Notes: a model not told the origin generated them from the letters alone. A DNA stretch of 64,000 nucleotides from Roseinatronobacter bogoriensis DSM 18756 (GCF_004366635.1 NZ_SORN01000004.1:124001-188000), one strand, 5' to 3'; shown: positions 1 through 8,814, counted from the stretch's first letter. Made by a program: numbers and translations.

Positions 1-1
1 G

Positions 2-766
2 TTGCGGGCGGTTGTGATCCGGCTGGGGCGAGGGTTCAACGCCATCGAGATCGGCGAAACACTCACCGCCGGTGCGGCTGCGCTGGACGCGCATGTGGCC
101 CGCAAGGCGGCCGATGCCGGGCGCGACCTGACGTTTTTGCGCACCATTCCCGGCAGTATTGGCGGCGCCGTGCGAATGAATGCGGGCTGCTACGGGTCTT
201 ATGTCGCGGATCATCTGATTGATATAACAGCCATCGACCGTCAAGGGCAGCGGCATGTGATCCCGGCTGCCGATTTGAAACTGGCCTATCGCCAGTCGGA
301 CCTGCCAGAGGGGATGGTCATCACGCAGGCGCGCTTCAATGCGGCGAAGGGGGATGCGGCCGCGCTTCATGCGCGTATGGAGGACCAGCTTGCAAAGCGC
401 GACGCAACCCAGCCCACCAAAGAGCGTAGCGCGGGTTCAACCTTTCGTAATCCAGCCGGTTTCAGCTCTACCGGGCTGGCAGATGACAGTCACGAGCTGA
501 AGGCGTGGAAAGTGATTGAAGAGGCCGGTCTGCGCGGCGCGCGCCTTGGTGGCGCGCAAATGTCGCCCAAACACCCGAATTTTCTGATCAATGCACAGGG
601 CGCGACCGCGGCAGAATTAGAGGCATTGGGCGAAGAAGTGCGAAAAAGGGTTTTGCAAGTGCGCGGTATTTCGCTACAGTGGGAAATACGACGGGTTGGC
701 GAAGCAGTGCCAAATGTCGAATTGCCGCGACTGGAATTAACCTCTGGCGCGGAAAAGACGAAATAA
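2..766 (+). CDS. murB: UDP-N-acetylenolpyruvoylglucosamine reductase, 5' truncated
   Basis: MurB reduces UDP-GlcNAc-enolpyruvate to UDP-MurNAc with NADPH and FAD in the cytoplasm, the second committed step of peptidoglycan precursor synthesis. The window edge removes the start; 254 residues remain of a family usually near 300, so about 50 N-terminal residues (part of the FAD-binding domain) lie outside. Visible family motifs are the FAD-binding stretch GSIGGAVRMNAGCYG, the catalytic-serine segment AGSTFRNP, and GLRGARLGGAQMSPKHPNF near the C-terminus. It is the first of five same-strand dcw genes and lies about 50 bases before ddl. The first codon shown is simply where the frame enters the window, not a start. 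Confidence 0.96.
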   Translation: MRAVVIRLGRGFNAIEIGETLTAGAAALDAHVARKAADAGRDLTFLRTIPGSIGGAVRMNAGCYGSYVADHLIDITAIDRQGQRHVIPAADLKLAYRQSDLPEGMVITQARFNAAKGDAAALHARMEDQLAKRDATQPTKERSAGSTFRNPAGFSSTGLADDSHELKAWKVIEEAGLRGARLGGAQMSPKHPNFLINAQGATAAELEALGEEVRKRVLQVRGISLQWEIRRVGEAVPNVELPRLELTSGAEKTK

Positions 767-812
767 AACGCCCTGAAATTGGGGCAATAAAGGCCAAAAA
801 GGCCATGAGGCA

Positions 813-1739
813 GTGGGAATGGGCATGTCGAGCAGGGCAGCCCCCCGGATATGTGTTCTGAAAGGCGGACTCTCGGCTGAGCGCGAGGTGTCGCTATCGT
901 CAGGCCATGAATGCGCGAAGGCGCTGCGGGTGGCGGGTTTCGAGGTGATCGAGCTGGATGCGCGCGGCGATGTCGTGCAGCGTCTGGTCGAGATTGCGCC
1001 GGATGTTGTTTTCAACGCATTGCATGGCCGTTACGGCGAGGATGGCTGCATTCAGGGCATTCTTGAATGGTTGCGCATTCCCTACACGCATTCAGGCGTT
1101 CTGGCTTCTGCGCTGGCAATGGACAAGGACCGCTCCAAGGCGGCGTTTGTGTCTGCGGGACTGCCGATTGTTCATAGCATCATTGCGCCGAAATCCGATG
1201 TGATGGCGCGGCACCTGATGGAGCCGCCCTACGTGGTCAAACCCAACAACGAGGGTAGTTCTGTCGGGGTCTATCTGGTTTCGGATCGGGCCAATACCCC
1301 CCCGCAACTGGGGCCAGAGATGCCAGAGCAGGTGATGGTCGAGGCTTTCGCGCCGGGGCGCGAGTTGACCACCACGGTCATAGGTGACCGGGCGCTGACC
1401 GTAACCGATATCGTGACCGATGGCTGGTATGATTATGATGCAAAATACAAGCCCGGCGGCTCTCGCCATGTTGTGCCCGCAGACATCCCGACCGAGATTT
1501 CGGATGCCTGCCTTGATTATGCGCTTCGCGCGCATCAAGCGCTGGGCTGTCGGGGTGTCAGCCGCACCGATTTTCGTTGGGATGCGGCGCGCGGGCTGGA
1601 TGGGCTGATCCTGCTTGAGACCAACACACAGCCGGGAATGACCCCAACCTCGCTGGTGCCAGAACAGGCTGCGCATTGCGGTATCAGCTTCTCTGCCTTG
1701 TGTCAGTGGATCGTGGAGGATGCGTCATGCGACAGATGA
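813..1739 (+). CDS. ddl: D-alanine--D-alanine ligase
   Basis: This ATP-grasp enzyme joins two D-alanines to make the terminal dipeptide of the peptidoglycan stem. The 308-residue length is normal. Seen in order are the N-terminal LKGGLSAEREVSL motif, the ATP-binding VKPNNEGSSVGV segment, EAFAPGRELTT, and the metal and product-binding ETNTQPGMTPTSLVPEQ near the C-terminus. The outermost start at 813 is GTG; in-frame ATGs at 819 and 825 lose only two or four residues and are about as likely, since no strong ribosome-binding site separates them. The 3' end overlaps the ftsQ start by 13 bases, suggesting translational coupling inside the dcw operon. Confidence 0.95.
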   Translation: MGMGMSSRAAPRICVLKGGLSAEREVSLSSGHECAKALRVAGFEVIELDARGDVVQRLVEIAPDVVFNALHGRYGEDGCIQGILEWLRIPYTHSGVLASALAMDKDRSKAAFVSAGLPIVHSIIAPKSDVMARHLMEPPYVVKPNNEGSSVGVYLVSDRANTPPQLGPEMPEQVMVEAFAPGRELTTTVIGDRALTVTDIVTDGWYDYDAKYKPGGSRHVVPADIPTEISDACLDYALRAHQALGCRGVSRTDFRWDAARGLDGLILLETNTQPGMTPTSLVPEQAAHCGISFSALCQWIVEDASCDR

Positions 1740-3052
1740 CGCCTGCCACGGCGCATGACCTGGGCGCGCAGTCGCCCGAACTGGAACGCGAAGACGCTGC
1801 TGTGCCAGTGTCGGCAATGTCGCAAACACGCAGTTTCTGGGATCATCTCAGCGCGACCCGCGCAGAGGAATATGCGCAGGATGATGTGTTGCCGCATGTC
1901 CTGTTGCCTGACATGGTACCAGATCCTCAGGCGGCATATCATTCCGAAGTCGCTTTCCATCCAGCTCTGGATATGTCCGGCATCCAGACTGCCAGTCTGG
2001 TTGAAACCCTGGACGCCCCGGCAGTGGATATGGGGCCGGAACCAACGCCCTCGCCAGAGCGTCAGCCCTACCCGTCGACTGCTCATTCTGGTCCGGACAG
2101 CGATATGCCGTGGCGTGACCCTCAGGAAATCCCGCTTGTTCCTGAAGCGCCCATCGCCGCCGGGCTAGAGCATCGGCCACAGTCGCGGCGTATGCGCGCA
2201 GGTCGGGTGCGCGACGGCAGGCTGGCATATCGGCTGCAACGGGTTTGGCTGACCCCCAGCTATCGGCTATTCATCAAATTCGGCGCACCGGTCATTTTCG
2301 CTATGGCGCTCGCCGCGACATTTTTTGCAGATGAATCGCGCCGCGATACATTTGCAGGTCATGTCGAAGCGCTGCGTGATGCATTCGTGGATCGCCCGGA
2401 ATTCATGGTGACGAGTCTGCAATTGCCCGAAATGTCGCCGGAACTTGAACAGGCTTTGCGCGAGAAGCTGGATATCGACCTGCCGCAATCCTCTTTCCGA
2501 ATTGACCTTGATGCTTTGCGTCTGGAGGTCGAGACGCTGGATTGGGTGCGTTCTGCAAATCTGCGATTGCTGTCAGGTGGGGTGATTGCGCTGTCAGTCA
2601 CAGAACGCACGCCCGCAATCCTGTGGCGTTCAAGCAATGGGCTGAAGCTGCTGGATGAGGAAGGGGTGCGCGTTGCCTATGTAGCGCATCGCAACATCCG
2701 GTCCGACCTGCCGCTTATCGCGGGCGAAGGGGCAGATCTGCATATCCCCGAAGCATTGCAACTGCTCGATGCAGCGGCACCGCTTGGGCACAGGTTGCGG
2801 GGGTTGGTTCGCATGGGGGAACGGCGCTGGGACGTTGTGTTGGACCGTGACCAGCGCATTCGGCTGCCAGAGGTGGGCGCTGTCGCCGCGCTGGAGCGGG
2901 TGATCGCGTTGGAAAAGGCACAGGATTTATTGTCGCGCGATCTGTTGATTGCCGACATGCGCAACCCGTCCCGCCCCATTCTTCAAATCAGTTCAGGGGC
3001 AATGGAAACCCTGCGCGAAATTCGTTCACAGACCACGGAGGCCTTACAGTGA
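1727..3052 (+). CDS. ftsQ: Cell division protein FtsQ with long N-terminal extension
   Basis: FtsQ is the bitopic inner-membrane divisome protein that links early and late division proteins. The ATG at 1727 is preceded by GGAGG with about seven bases of spacing and overlaps the end of ddl, so it is preferred over the in-frame upstream codon. The 441-residue product has a cytoplasmic region of roughly 175 residues rich in Pro, Glu and Asp, a short Arg-rich stretch, one transmembrane helix near residues 180-200, then a POTRA domain (about 225-295, with an EQALREKL helix and the DWVRSANLR strand) and the beta domain. Family members are usually nearer 250-320 residues, so the long tail is unusual. 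Its stop overlaps the ftsA start. Confidence 0.93.
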   Translation: MRQMTPATAHDLGAQSPELEREDAAVPVSAMSQTRSFWDHLSATRAEEYAQDDVLPHVLLPDMVPDPQAAYHSEVAFHPALDMSGIQTASLVETLDAPAVDMGPEPTPSPERQPYPSTAHSGPDSDMPWRDPQEIPLVPEAPIAAGLEHRPQSRRMRAGRVRDGRLAYRLQRVWLTPSYRLFIKFGAPVIFAMALAATFFADESRRDTFAGHVEALRDAFVDRPEFMVTSLQLPEMSPELEQALREKLDIDLPQSSFRIDLDALRLEVETLDWVRSANLRLLSGGVIALSVTERTPAILWRSSNGLKLLDEEGVRVAYVAHRNIRSDLPLIAGEGADLHIPEALQLLDAAAPLGHRLRGLVRMGERRWDVVLDRDQRIRLPEVGAVAALERVIALEKAQDLLSRDLLIADMRNPSRPILQISSGAMETLREIRSQTTEALQ

Positions 3053-4386
3053 TTACAGACCCCTATGCCTCGCAACGTGCCATGCGCCAGATGCGGCGCG
3101 CAGCCATGCAACGCGGCGTCATCGCGGCGCTGGATATCGGCACCTACAAGATTGCAGCGCTGGTCCTCAAGCTAGAACCTGAAAGCACGGTGCAGGATCA
3201 CCCTGGCATTGGAAATATGGCAGGGCAGGCTGCGTTCCGTGTGATCGGTGCGGGGACAACCCGCTCTCGTGGGGTGCGATTTGGCGAAGTCTCAGCAATG
3301 GCAGAGACGGAAAGCGCAATCCGCACCGCATTGCAGGCGGCCCAGAAAATGGCGCAGACGCGGGTTGATCATGTGATGGTCTGCCTCTCTGGCGGCAATG
3401 TTCGGTCTTACGGGTTGGCGGGCGAAACCGAGGTTGAAAACGGCACCGTTGCAGAGAATGATATCGCCTGCGTCATGGCCGCGTGTGAAATGCCCGATTT
3501 CGGGGCAGGGCGCGATGTCCTTCATGCGCAGCCGATCAACTTCGCGCTCGATCACCGCACGGGACTGTCCGATCCGCGTGGTCAGAGTGGCCGTATGCTG
3601 GCCTGCGATATGCACTTGCTGACAGTCGATGCCAGCCTTATCCAGAACGTGTGCAACTGCCTGAAGCGCTGCGATGTGGAACTGGCAGGCATCGCATCCA
3701 GTGCCTATTCGGCGGGAATGGCGTCGCTGGTCGAGGATGAGCAGGAACTTGGCGCGGCCTGTATTGATCTGGGGGCAGGGTCGGCCAGTGTTTCGGTCTT
3801 TATCAAGAAGCACATGATTTATGCCGACAGCGTCCGCATGGGCGGCGCCCATGTGACTTCTGATATCTCAAAAGGTCTGCAGATCGACTTCTCCACCGCC
3901 GAGCGGATCAAGACAGTGCATGGCGGGGTTCAGGCCACATCCATGGATGACCGGGAAATGATCGCACTGACAGGCGATAGCGGCGATTGGGAAAAAGACC
4001 GGCGCAGCGTCAGCCGGGCCGAGTTGATCGGTATCATGCGCCCGAGGATTGAAGAAATACTTGAAGAGGTGCGCGCGCGTCTGGATGCGGCTGGGTTCAA
4101 CCATCTGCCCAGCCAGCAAGTGGTCCTCACTGGTGGCGGATCACAGGTGCCTGGCATAGATAGCCTTGCCGCGCGCATTTTCGGGCAACAAGTGCGGCTA
4201 GGCCGGCCCGTTCGTGTAAGGGGTTTGCCGCAAGCAGCGTCCGGCCCCGCATTTTCAAGTGCGGTGGGGCTGAGTTTGCTGGCAACACATCCCCAAGATG
4301 AATGGTGGGATTTCGATCTGCCTGTTGACAGCTATCCGGCACGATCGCTCAAGCGGGCGGTGAAATGGTTCAGAGATCATTGGTAA
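3049..4386 (+). CDS. ftsA: Cell division protein FtsA
   Basis: FtsA is an actin-like ATPase that anchors FtsZ filaments to the cytoplasmic membrane. The 445-residue product begins at a GTG that overlaps the ftsQ stop by four bases (GTGA), a coupled junction. Seen are the phosphate-1 loop AALDIGTYKIAALV near residue 26, the phosphate-2 region CIDLGAGSASVSVF, the adenosine motif LTGGGSQVPG, and a C-terminal amphipathic helix ending ARSLKRAVKWFRDHW that fits the membrane-targeting sequence of the family. It is followed by a 185-base gap before ftsZ, which probably carries a separate ftsZ promoter. Confidence 0.95.
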   Translation: MITDPYASQRAMRQMRRAAMQRGVIAALDIGTYKIAALVLKLEPESTVQDHPGIGNMAGQAAFRVIGAGTTRSRGVRFGEVSAMAETESAIRTALQAAQKMAQTRVDHVMVCLSGGNVRSYGLAGETEVENGTVAENDIACVMAACEMPDFGAGRDVLHAQPINFALDHRTGLSDPRGQSGRMLACDMHLLTVDASLIQNVCNCLKRCDVELAGIASSAYSAGMASLVEDEQELGAACIDLGAGSASVSVFIKKHMIYADSVRMGGAHVTSDISKGLQIDFSTAERIKTVHGGVQATSMDDREMIALTGDSGDWEKDRRSVSRAELIGIMRPRIEEILEEVRARLDAAGFNHLPSQQVVLTGGGSQVPGIDSLAARIFGQQVRLGRPVRVRGLPQAASGPAFSSAVGLSLLATHPQDEWWDFDLPVDSYPARSLKRAVKWFRDHW

Positions 4387-4496
4387 GGGCAAAATCTGGT
4401 CTGCACACCGAAACACGGCGGAAAACAGGAAAAAAATTGCCATATATGGTGTTGAAATGTGAATTTTTTGGTGACCTTGTGGCGCAACATCTGTAG

Positions 4497-4501
4497 GATT
4501 C
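4497..4501. promoter_or_regulatory. GANTC (CcrM-type) site in the ftsZ upstream region
   Basis: GATTC lies about 70 bases upstream of the ftsZ ATG, in the only sizeable gap (4387-4571) inside the dcw cluster. In Caulobacter relatives GANTC is the CcrM methylation site and ftsZ is controlled through methylation with GcrA; gcrA itself is in this window at 8064. A five-base motif is common by chance, so function is inferred from position. Confidence 0.4.
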
Positions 4502-4571
4502 ATAAAAAAGCGGTAATTCGACGACAGCTTGTGGCAGGGTGCGTCGGCAAAAAGAGAGGCGGAGTGAGCAA

Positions 4572-6290
4572 ATGGCACTGAACTTCACGGAAAATACACG
4601 TCATGACGACCTGTCCCCCCGGATCACGGTTTTCGGTGTTGGTGGTGCAGGCGGGAACGCGGTCAATAACATGATCGAAAAGGCGCTTGAAGGCGTGGAG
4701 TTCGTGGTTGCGAACACGGATGCGCAGGCGCTTCAGCAAAGCCGCGCACCGGGCCGCATTCAGATGGGTGTCAAGATCACCGAAGGTCTGGGCGCGGGCG
4801 CACGCCCCTCGGTTGGTTCTGCTGCGGCAGAAGAAACGATCGAGGAGATCATCGATCATCTGGCCGGGTCGCATATGTGCTTCATCACGGCAGGCATGGG
4901 CGGCGGAACCGGGACCGGCGCCGCGCCGATCATTGCGCAAGCCGCGCGGGAATTGGGCGTGCTGACTGTGGGGGTGGTGACCAAACCCTTCCAGTTCGAA
5001 GGCTCCAAGCGGATGCGTCAGGCCGAGGAAGGGGTCGAGGCGCTGCAAAAGGTGGTTGATACACTTATCATCATTCCCAACCAGAACCTTTTCCGTCTTG
5101 CGAATGAAAAGACGACATTTACCGAAGCCTTCGCGATGGCCGATGACGTTTTGTATCAGGGTGTCAAGGGCGTGACCGACCTGATGGTCCGTCCGGGGCT
5201 GATCAACCTTGATTTTGCAGATGTGCGCGCCGTCATGGATGAAATGGGCAAGGCCATGATGGGGACGGGCGAAGCTACGGGCGAAGATCGCGCCATTCAG
5301 GCCGCTGAGAAAGCCATTGCCAACCCGCTTCTGGACGAAATCAGCCTGCATGGTGCGCGTGGCGTACTGATCAACATCACAGGCGGTTACGACCTGACTC
5401 TGTTCGAATTGGATGAGGCTGCGAACCGTATCCGCGAGAAGGTCGATCCCGAGGCGAATATCATTGTCGGCTCCACACTCGATCCTGCAATGGAAGGCGC
5501 GCTGCGTGTGTCTGTTGTCGCAACAGGCATTGACGTGGCCCCGAATACCCAGGTCGAAGCCACACCGCGCCGCAGCATGTCGACGCCGGTACGCGCAGAA
5601 ATTGCGGAAAAGCCAGCCTCACAGCCAAGCTATGCTGAGCAAGCGCCCGCACCAGCCCCGGCCCCTGCCGCGCGTGATGCAGAGGATCATGCAGAGCAAA
5701 GAAACCTGTTTGAGCGTGTACCTGCCCCGGAACCTGTCCGGCAGCCCGCCTCGCAGCCGGCAGCCGCGCAGCAGGCCCCTGCGCAAGACAGCTACCGCCC
5801 GCAATCTGACAATGCTGGCCAATACGCAGGGGACTATCCGCAGCAAGCCCCGCGCTACACTGGTCGGGCACAAGCGCCGGTAGAAGCGCATGAGGATCAG
5901 TTCGATATCGACTCGGTTCTGGCAGATCAGCAACGCGCTGCCGCCGCACGCCCGATGCCGGGCGCCGATTTCACCGCGCCGCGTCGTCAGATGCCGGGGA
6001 CGCCTTCTCCCGAAACACTGGCGAAACTGCAACGTGCGGTTCAGAAAGCGCCTGAAGCCGGGTATAATCGCCCCCCTGTAGAGCGTGAAGAGGCGGCTGC
6101 CGACAGAAGCGCTGGCAGGTTCGGGATTGGCTCTCTTATCAGCCGGATGGCAGGCCATGCATCGGAAGGGCAGGGTGCGGCACAGCGCCGTGTGGCCCCG
6201 CCTGTCACGCAGTATGATGAAGACCCTACACCTGCGCCATCGGATGATCGCATCGAGATCCCGGCCTTCTTGCGCAGACAGGCAAATTAA
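4572..6290 (+). CDS. ftsZ: Cell division protein FtsZ
   Basis: FtsZ is the tubulin-like GTPase that forms the division ring. The ATG at 4572 has a GGAG about ten bases upstream and gives 572 residues starting MALNFTE; the longer in-frame extension upstream is not needed. Key motifs are the N-terminal GVGGAGGNAVNNM, the tubulin signature GGGTGTGAAP near residues 110-118, and the T7 loop NLDFADVR. After the roughly 320-residue GTPase core there is an unusually long Pro/Ala/Gln-rich linker of over 200 residues, then the conserved C-terminal tail DRIEIPAFLRRQAN that binds FtsA and other partners. Long linkers are common in Rhodobacteraceae. A terminator-like hairpin follows at 6321-6348. Confidence 0.97.
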   Translation: MALNFTENTRHDDLSPRITVFGVGGAGGNAVNNMIEKALEGVEFVVANTDAQALQQSRAPGRIQMGVKITEGLGAGARPSVGSAAAEETIEEIIDHLAGSHMCFITAGMGGGTGTGAAPIIAQAARELGVLTVGVVTKPFQFEGSKRMRQAEEGVEALQKVVDTLIIIPNQNLFRLANEKTTFTEAFAMADDVLYQGVKGVTDLMVRPGLINLDFADVRAVMDEMGKAMMGTGEATGEDRAIQAAEKAIANPLLDEISLHGARGVLINITGGYDLTLFELDEAANRIREKVDPEANIIVGSTLDPAMEGALRVSVVATGIDVAPNTQVEATPRRSMSTPVRAEIAEKPASQPSYAEQAPAPAPAPAARDAEDHAEQRNLFERVPAPEPVRQPASQPAAAQQAPAQDSYRPQSDNAGQYAGDYPQQAPRYTGRAQAPVEAHEDQFDIDSVLADQQRAAAARPMPGADFTAPRRQMPGTPSPETLAKLQRAVQKAPEAGYNRPPVEREEAAADRSAGRFGIGSLISRMAGHASEGQGAAQRRVAPPVTQYDEDPTPAPSDDRIEIPAFLRRQAN

Positions 6291-6320
6291 GGCGTAGGCA
6301 ATACTTTGCACAAAGATAAA

Positions 6321-6348
6321 AGGGCCAGCCATTGTGCTGGCTCTTTTT
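6321..6348 (+). terminator. Rho-independent terminator after ftsZ
   Basis: A nine-pair stem, AGGGCCAGC pairing with GCTGGCTCT through one G-T pair, closes a six-base loop and is followed by a run of T. It sits 30 bases past the ftsZ stop and ends the dcw transcript before the SRP RNA gene. Confidence 0.8.
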
Positions 6349-6474
6349 GCTTTGTACTCCATCGGATTTCCGGCAGAAGGACACCTGCGATATTGCTATG
6401 AATGCAGGTAGGTTTTCGGGTACGAATGCGGTCTTGTGTGCTTGCAAAGCTTGCGCGAAACACTTAAGTGACGC

Positions 6475-6575
6475 GGTGAGAGGCTGGCGCGGGCAGACGC
6501 CTTGCCAACCCGGTCAGGTCCGGAAGGAAGCAGCCGCAGCATTTTCCGTCTGGGTCGCTGTCCAGTCTCTCACCT
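6475..6575 (+). ncRNA. ffs: Signal recognition particle RNA, small bacterial (4.5S) type
   Basis: The segment contains the diagnostic SRP tip sequence GGTCAGGTCCGGAAGGAAGC (the GGAA tetraloop and the asymmetric internal loop bound by Ffh) at about 6511-6530. The ends pair as one long hairpin: GTGAGAGGCTGG at 6476 is complementary to CCAGTCTCTCAC at 6562-6573. The length of about 100 bases is typical of the small Gram-negative form that lacks an Alu domain. The RNA forms the scaffold of the Ffh-FtsY co-translational membrane targeting pathway. Exact ends are estimated from the closing stem. It lies free-standing between the ftsZ terminator and a convergent cytochrome gene. Confidence 0.95.
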
Positions 6576-6593
6576 TCCCAAAATCAGGTTTGG

Positions 6594-6998
6594 TCAGTTG
6601 GACAATCCGCGCAGGTAGTCAAACAGCTCGGTCGCACCGCGCCGCAGTTGCACATGCATCCCGCTTTCCGCTTCTGGATTACCGGTTGCGGATCGCAGAA
6701 ACTGGTCTGGATCAGCAAGATATTCAGCGAAGTTAGCTTCACTCCAGCGCAGACCTGCCGCGCCTGCGGCCCTAAGATCGTCACTATAGAAACGAAACGC
6801 CGAATCGCCTGCAAGGGGGCGGTTGGCGATCCCATACAAGTTTGGACCGCTGCGCCCACCGCGTGCAAGCTCTGTCCCATCGGGGGCAACGACCGCATGG
6901 CAGGTACGACAGTCCCGCCACCGAGAGTCATCGGCCAAGGCAACAGTTGTCGCGGTCATCGTAAAAGCTGAAGCAATAACAAGAGCAGAAATTTTCAT
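6594..6998 (-). CDS. Periplasmic c-type cytochrome (class I, single haem)
   Basis: The 134-residue product has a Sec signal peptide (residues 1-22, ending AlaLeuAla) and one haem-attachment motif CRTCH at residues 30-34. Met114 in GMHV is a plausible sixth axial ligand, as in small class I cytochromes. The G-x-NLYGI segment near residue 52 resembles the conserved loop of cytochrome c2/c556-like proteins. It probably carries electrons in the periplasm, but the partner cannot be read from the sequence. It is convergent with the SRP RNA and lies 85 bases downstream of the ABC-2 permease gene on the same strand, so co-transcription is possible. No specific family name is claimed. Confidence 0.85.
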   Translation of the reverse strand: MKISALVIASAFTMTATTVALADDSRWRDCRTCHAVVAPDGTELARGGRSGPNLYGIANRPLAGDSAFRFYSDDLRAAGAAGLRWSEANFAEYLADPDQFLRSATGNPEAESGMHVQLRRGATELFDYLRGLSN

Positions 6999-7083
6999 GC
7001 TGGGCGCACCTTTATTAGAAACTCGACTGTATCATGTCTTGTGGTGCTGACAACTCGTCGCCGCTCACGACTTCGGCAGCCCA

Positions 7084-7899
7084 TCAGGGCTTCAGGCGAT
7101 AGCCGCTACGCAGCCATTGCCAGCAAAGTGTCCCCATCAGGGCAATCACTCCTGCAACCACACCCGCCCCCAGAACTGGCGATGCATCAGATACACCGAT
7201 CATTCCATAGCGGGCACCATCAATCAGGTAAAACACCGGATTGAAGCGGCTGATTGTTTCCAGTGTCGGTGGCAGGGTGGCGATGGAATAGAACGTTCCC
7301 GACAAGAAGGACAAAGGCACCACGATGAAATTGGTGATCGCTGCAATCTGGTCGAACTTGTTCGAGATAATACCAGCGGCAATGCCAATCAGACCAAGCA
7401 GGCCAGCGCCAAGGATCAAAAACAACAGCAACCAGGCAGGATGCGCGACAGTCTGTCCAAGAAACAGCCATAGCGCAAGGGTGATGACTGTCCCGACCAT
7501 CAAGCCCCGCGCGATGCCGCCAGCCAGATAACCCAGCAACAACTCTGTCGGTGAAAGCGGGGGCATCAGTGTATCGACGATGTTGCCTTGCACTTTAGAG
7601 ATCACGATGGAGGAGGATGTGTTCGCAAAACTGTTCTGGATGACGGTCATCATCAGGATACCGGGCGCAAGAAACGCGATGAAGGCCACGCCGAACACCT
7701 CTCCGCGTGAGGGGCCGATGGCCAGCGAGAATACGGCCAGGAACAGACCCGCCGTCACCAGCGGCGCAGCAAGCGTTTGTGTCCATACAACAAGAAAGCG
7801 CTGCACCTCTCGATTGGCCAGCGCAGCCAGTCCCAACCAGTTGACCCGCCCAAAGCGCCGCGCGCCCATTGGAAACTTCTGTGCTGTGTTGTCGGCCAT
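7084..7899 (-). CDS. ABC-2 type transporter permease
   Basis: A 271-residue integral membrane protein with about six hydrophobic segments and the ABC-2 family layout (YadH/NodJ-like): cytoplasmic N-terminus with NREVQRFL, then APGILMMTVIQNSF, a cytoplasmic helix with SPTELLLGYL, and the late FNPVFYLIDGARYGMIG motif. ABC-2 permeases export polysaccharides, drugs or lipids with a separate ATPase. No ATPase gene adjoins it: the upstream neighbour is the divergent gcrA and the downstream one a cytochrome. The substrate is therefore unknown. The start ATG at 7899 opens a cytoplasmic tail of about 25 residues. Confidence 0.88.
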   Translation of the reverse strand: MADNTAQKFPMGARRFGRVNWLGLAALANREVQRFLVVWTQTLAAPLVTAGLFLAVFSLAIGPSRGEVFGVAFIAFLAPGILMMTVIQNSFANTSSSIVISKVQGNIVDTLMPPLSPTELLLGYLAGGIARGLMVGTVITLALWLFLGQTVAHPAWLLLFLILGAGLLGLIGIAAGIISNKFDQIAAITNFIVVPLSFLSGTFYSIATLPPTLETISRFNPVFYLIDGARYGMIGVSDASPVLGAGVVAGVIALMGTLCWQWLRSGYRLKP

Positions 7900-8063
7900 G
7901 CCAGTCCCCCGAATTATGCAATAAAGGGCAGGTCGCGTTTTTCCTGCCCAGAGTGATTGTATTTAGCCCCGTTGCCATGTATTTCATCCACTCGCCCGAT
8001 GCTATGGGCAAGTTACATGCCAAGGGATGCCACGCGCCCCTTCCGCCTGCCGGAGAACCAAAG

Positions 8064-8744
8064 ATGTCCTGGACTGATGAACGCGTCGAACTGCTGAAGA
8101 AGATGTGGAATGAGGGGCACTCTGCCTCTCAGATCGCGAAAGAGCTGGGCGGCGTTACGCGCAATGCCGTGATCGGGAAAGTCCACCGCCTCGGATTGTC
8201 GAACCGCAATGCCCCCGAAACAGAGGCAAAGGCTGAACCCAAGCCCGTGGTAACACCTGATCCGAAGGGTGCGATAGAGGATGTGCCGCCGGTTCAGACC
8301 CCGGCATCGCCCCCCCCTTCAGCGGTCAAGCCAGCGCAGCCAAAGCCCGCTGTGGAGACGCCGGTCGTGGATCTTGCCAAGGCGAAGGCAGAACGTGCCG
8401 CAGCCGCTGGGACGACCAGTGCGCCCGAGGAGCAGGAAGAGGATGAGCCAGAGGTTTACACGCCGCGTGCTATTATCCCGGCTGGTCAGCCCTTGCCACC
8501 GCAACCTTCTGCCAACGAAATTGACCCAGAAGCACTCGCCACTGTGCGCGAGGTTGAGAAGACCGCGCGCAAACTGTCCCTGCTGGAACTGACCGAAAGA
8601 ACCTGCAAATGGCCCATCGGTGACCCAGCGACAGAAGATTTCTGGTTTTGTGGGCTGCCTGTTAAAGCGGGAAAACCCTATTGCGAGGCGCATGTCTCGG
8701 TTGCGTTCCAACCGATGAGTTCACGCCGGGACCGTAAACGCTGA
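8064..8744 (+). CDS. gcrA: GcrA cell cycle regulator
   Basis: GcrA is the alphaproteobacterial sigma-70 cofactor that activates promoters carrying methylated GANTC sites. The ATG at 8064 follows a GGAG ten bases upstream and gives MSWTDERVELLKKMW, the characteristic start of the family; an open frame extends further upstream but lacks family sequence. The N-terminal 45 residues are the helix-turn-helix (SQIAKELGGVTRNAVIGKVHRLGLS). A Pro/Ala/Glu-rich linker follows, and the C-terminus (residues about 170-226) holds the conserved CKWPIGDP, FCG, and PYCEAH cysteine-containing region that contacts RNA polymerase sigma. At 226 residues it is somewhat long because of the linker. It is divergent from the ABC-2 permease. 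Confidence 0.95.
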   Translation: MSWTDERVELLKKMWNEGHSASQIAKELGGVTRNAVIGKVHRLGLSNRNAPETEAKAEPKPVVTPDPKGAIEDVPPVQTPASPPPSAVKPAQPKPAVETPVVDLAKAKAERAAAAGTTSAPEEQEEDEPEVYTPRAIIPAGQPLPPQPSANEIDPEALATVREVEKTARKLSLLELTERTCKWPIGDPATEDFWFCGLPVKAGKPYCEAHVSVAFQPMSSRRDRKR

Positions 8745-8780
8745 TTGCGCATATTCCGGTATCCGTCAGCAGATGAACGT

Positions 8781-8809
8781 AAACCCAAGGCGTAAAACGC
8801 CTTGGGTTT
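8781..8809. terminator. Bidirectional terminator between gcrA and the lipoprotein gene
   Basis: A perfect 13-pair inverted repeat (8781-8793 with 8797-8809) around a three-base loop, flanked by T-rich sequence on the plus side and A-rich sequence on the other. It lies between two convergent genes and can serve both. Confidence 0.88.
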
Positions 8810-8814
8810 ATTCT

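Noticed and set aside
6332..6736. Plus-strand open frame across the SRP RNA
   Set aside because: It covers the SRP RNA and runs antisense into the cytochrome gene, and has no recognisable protein features.
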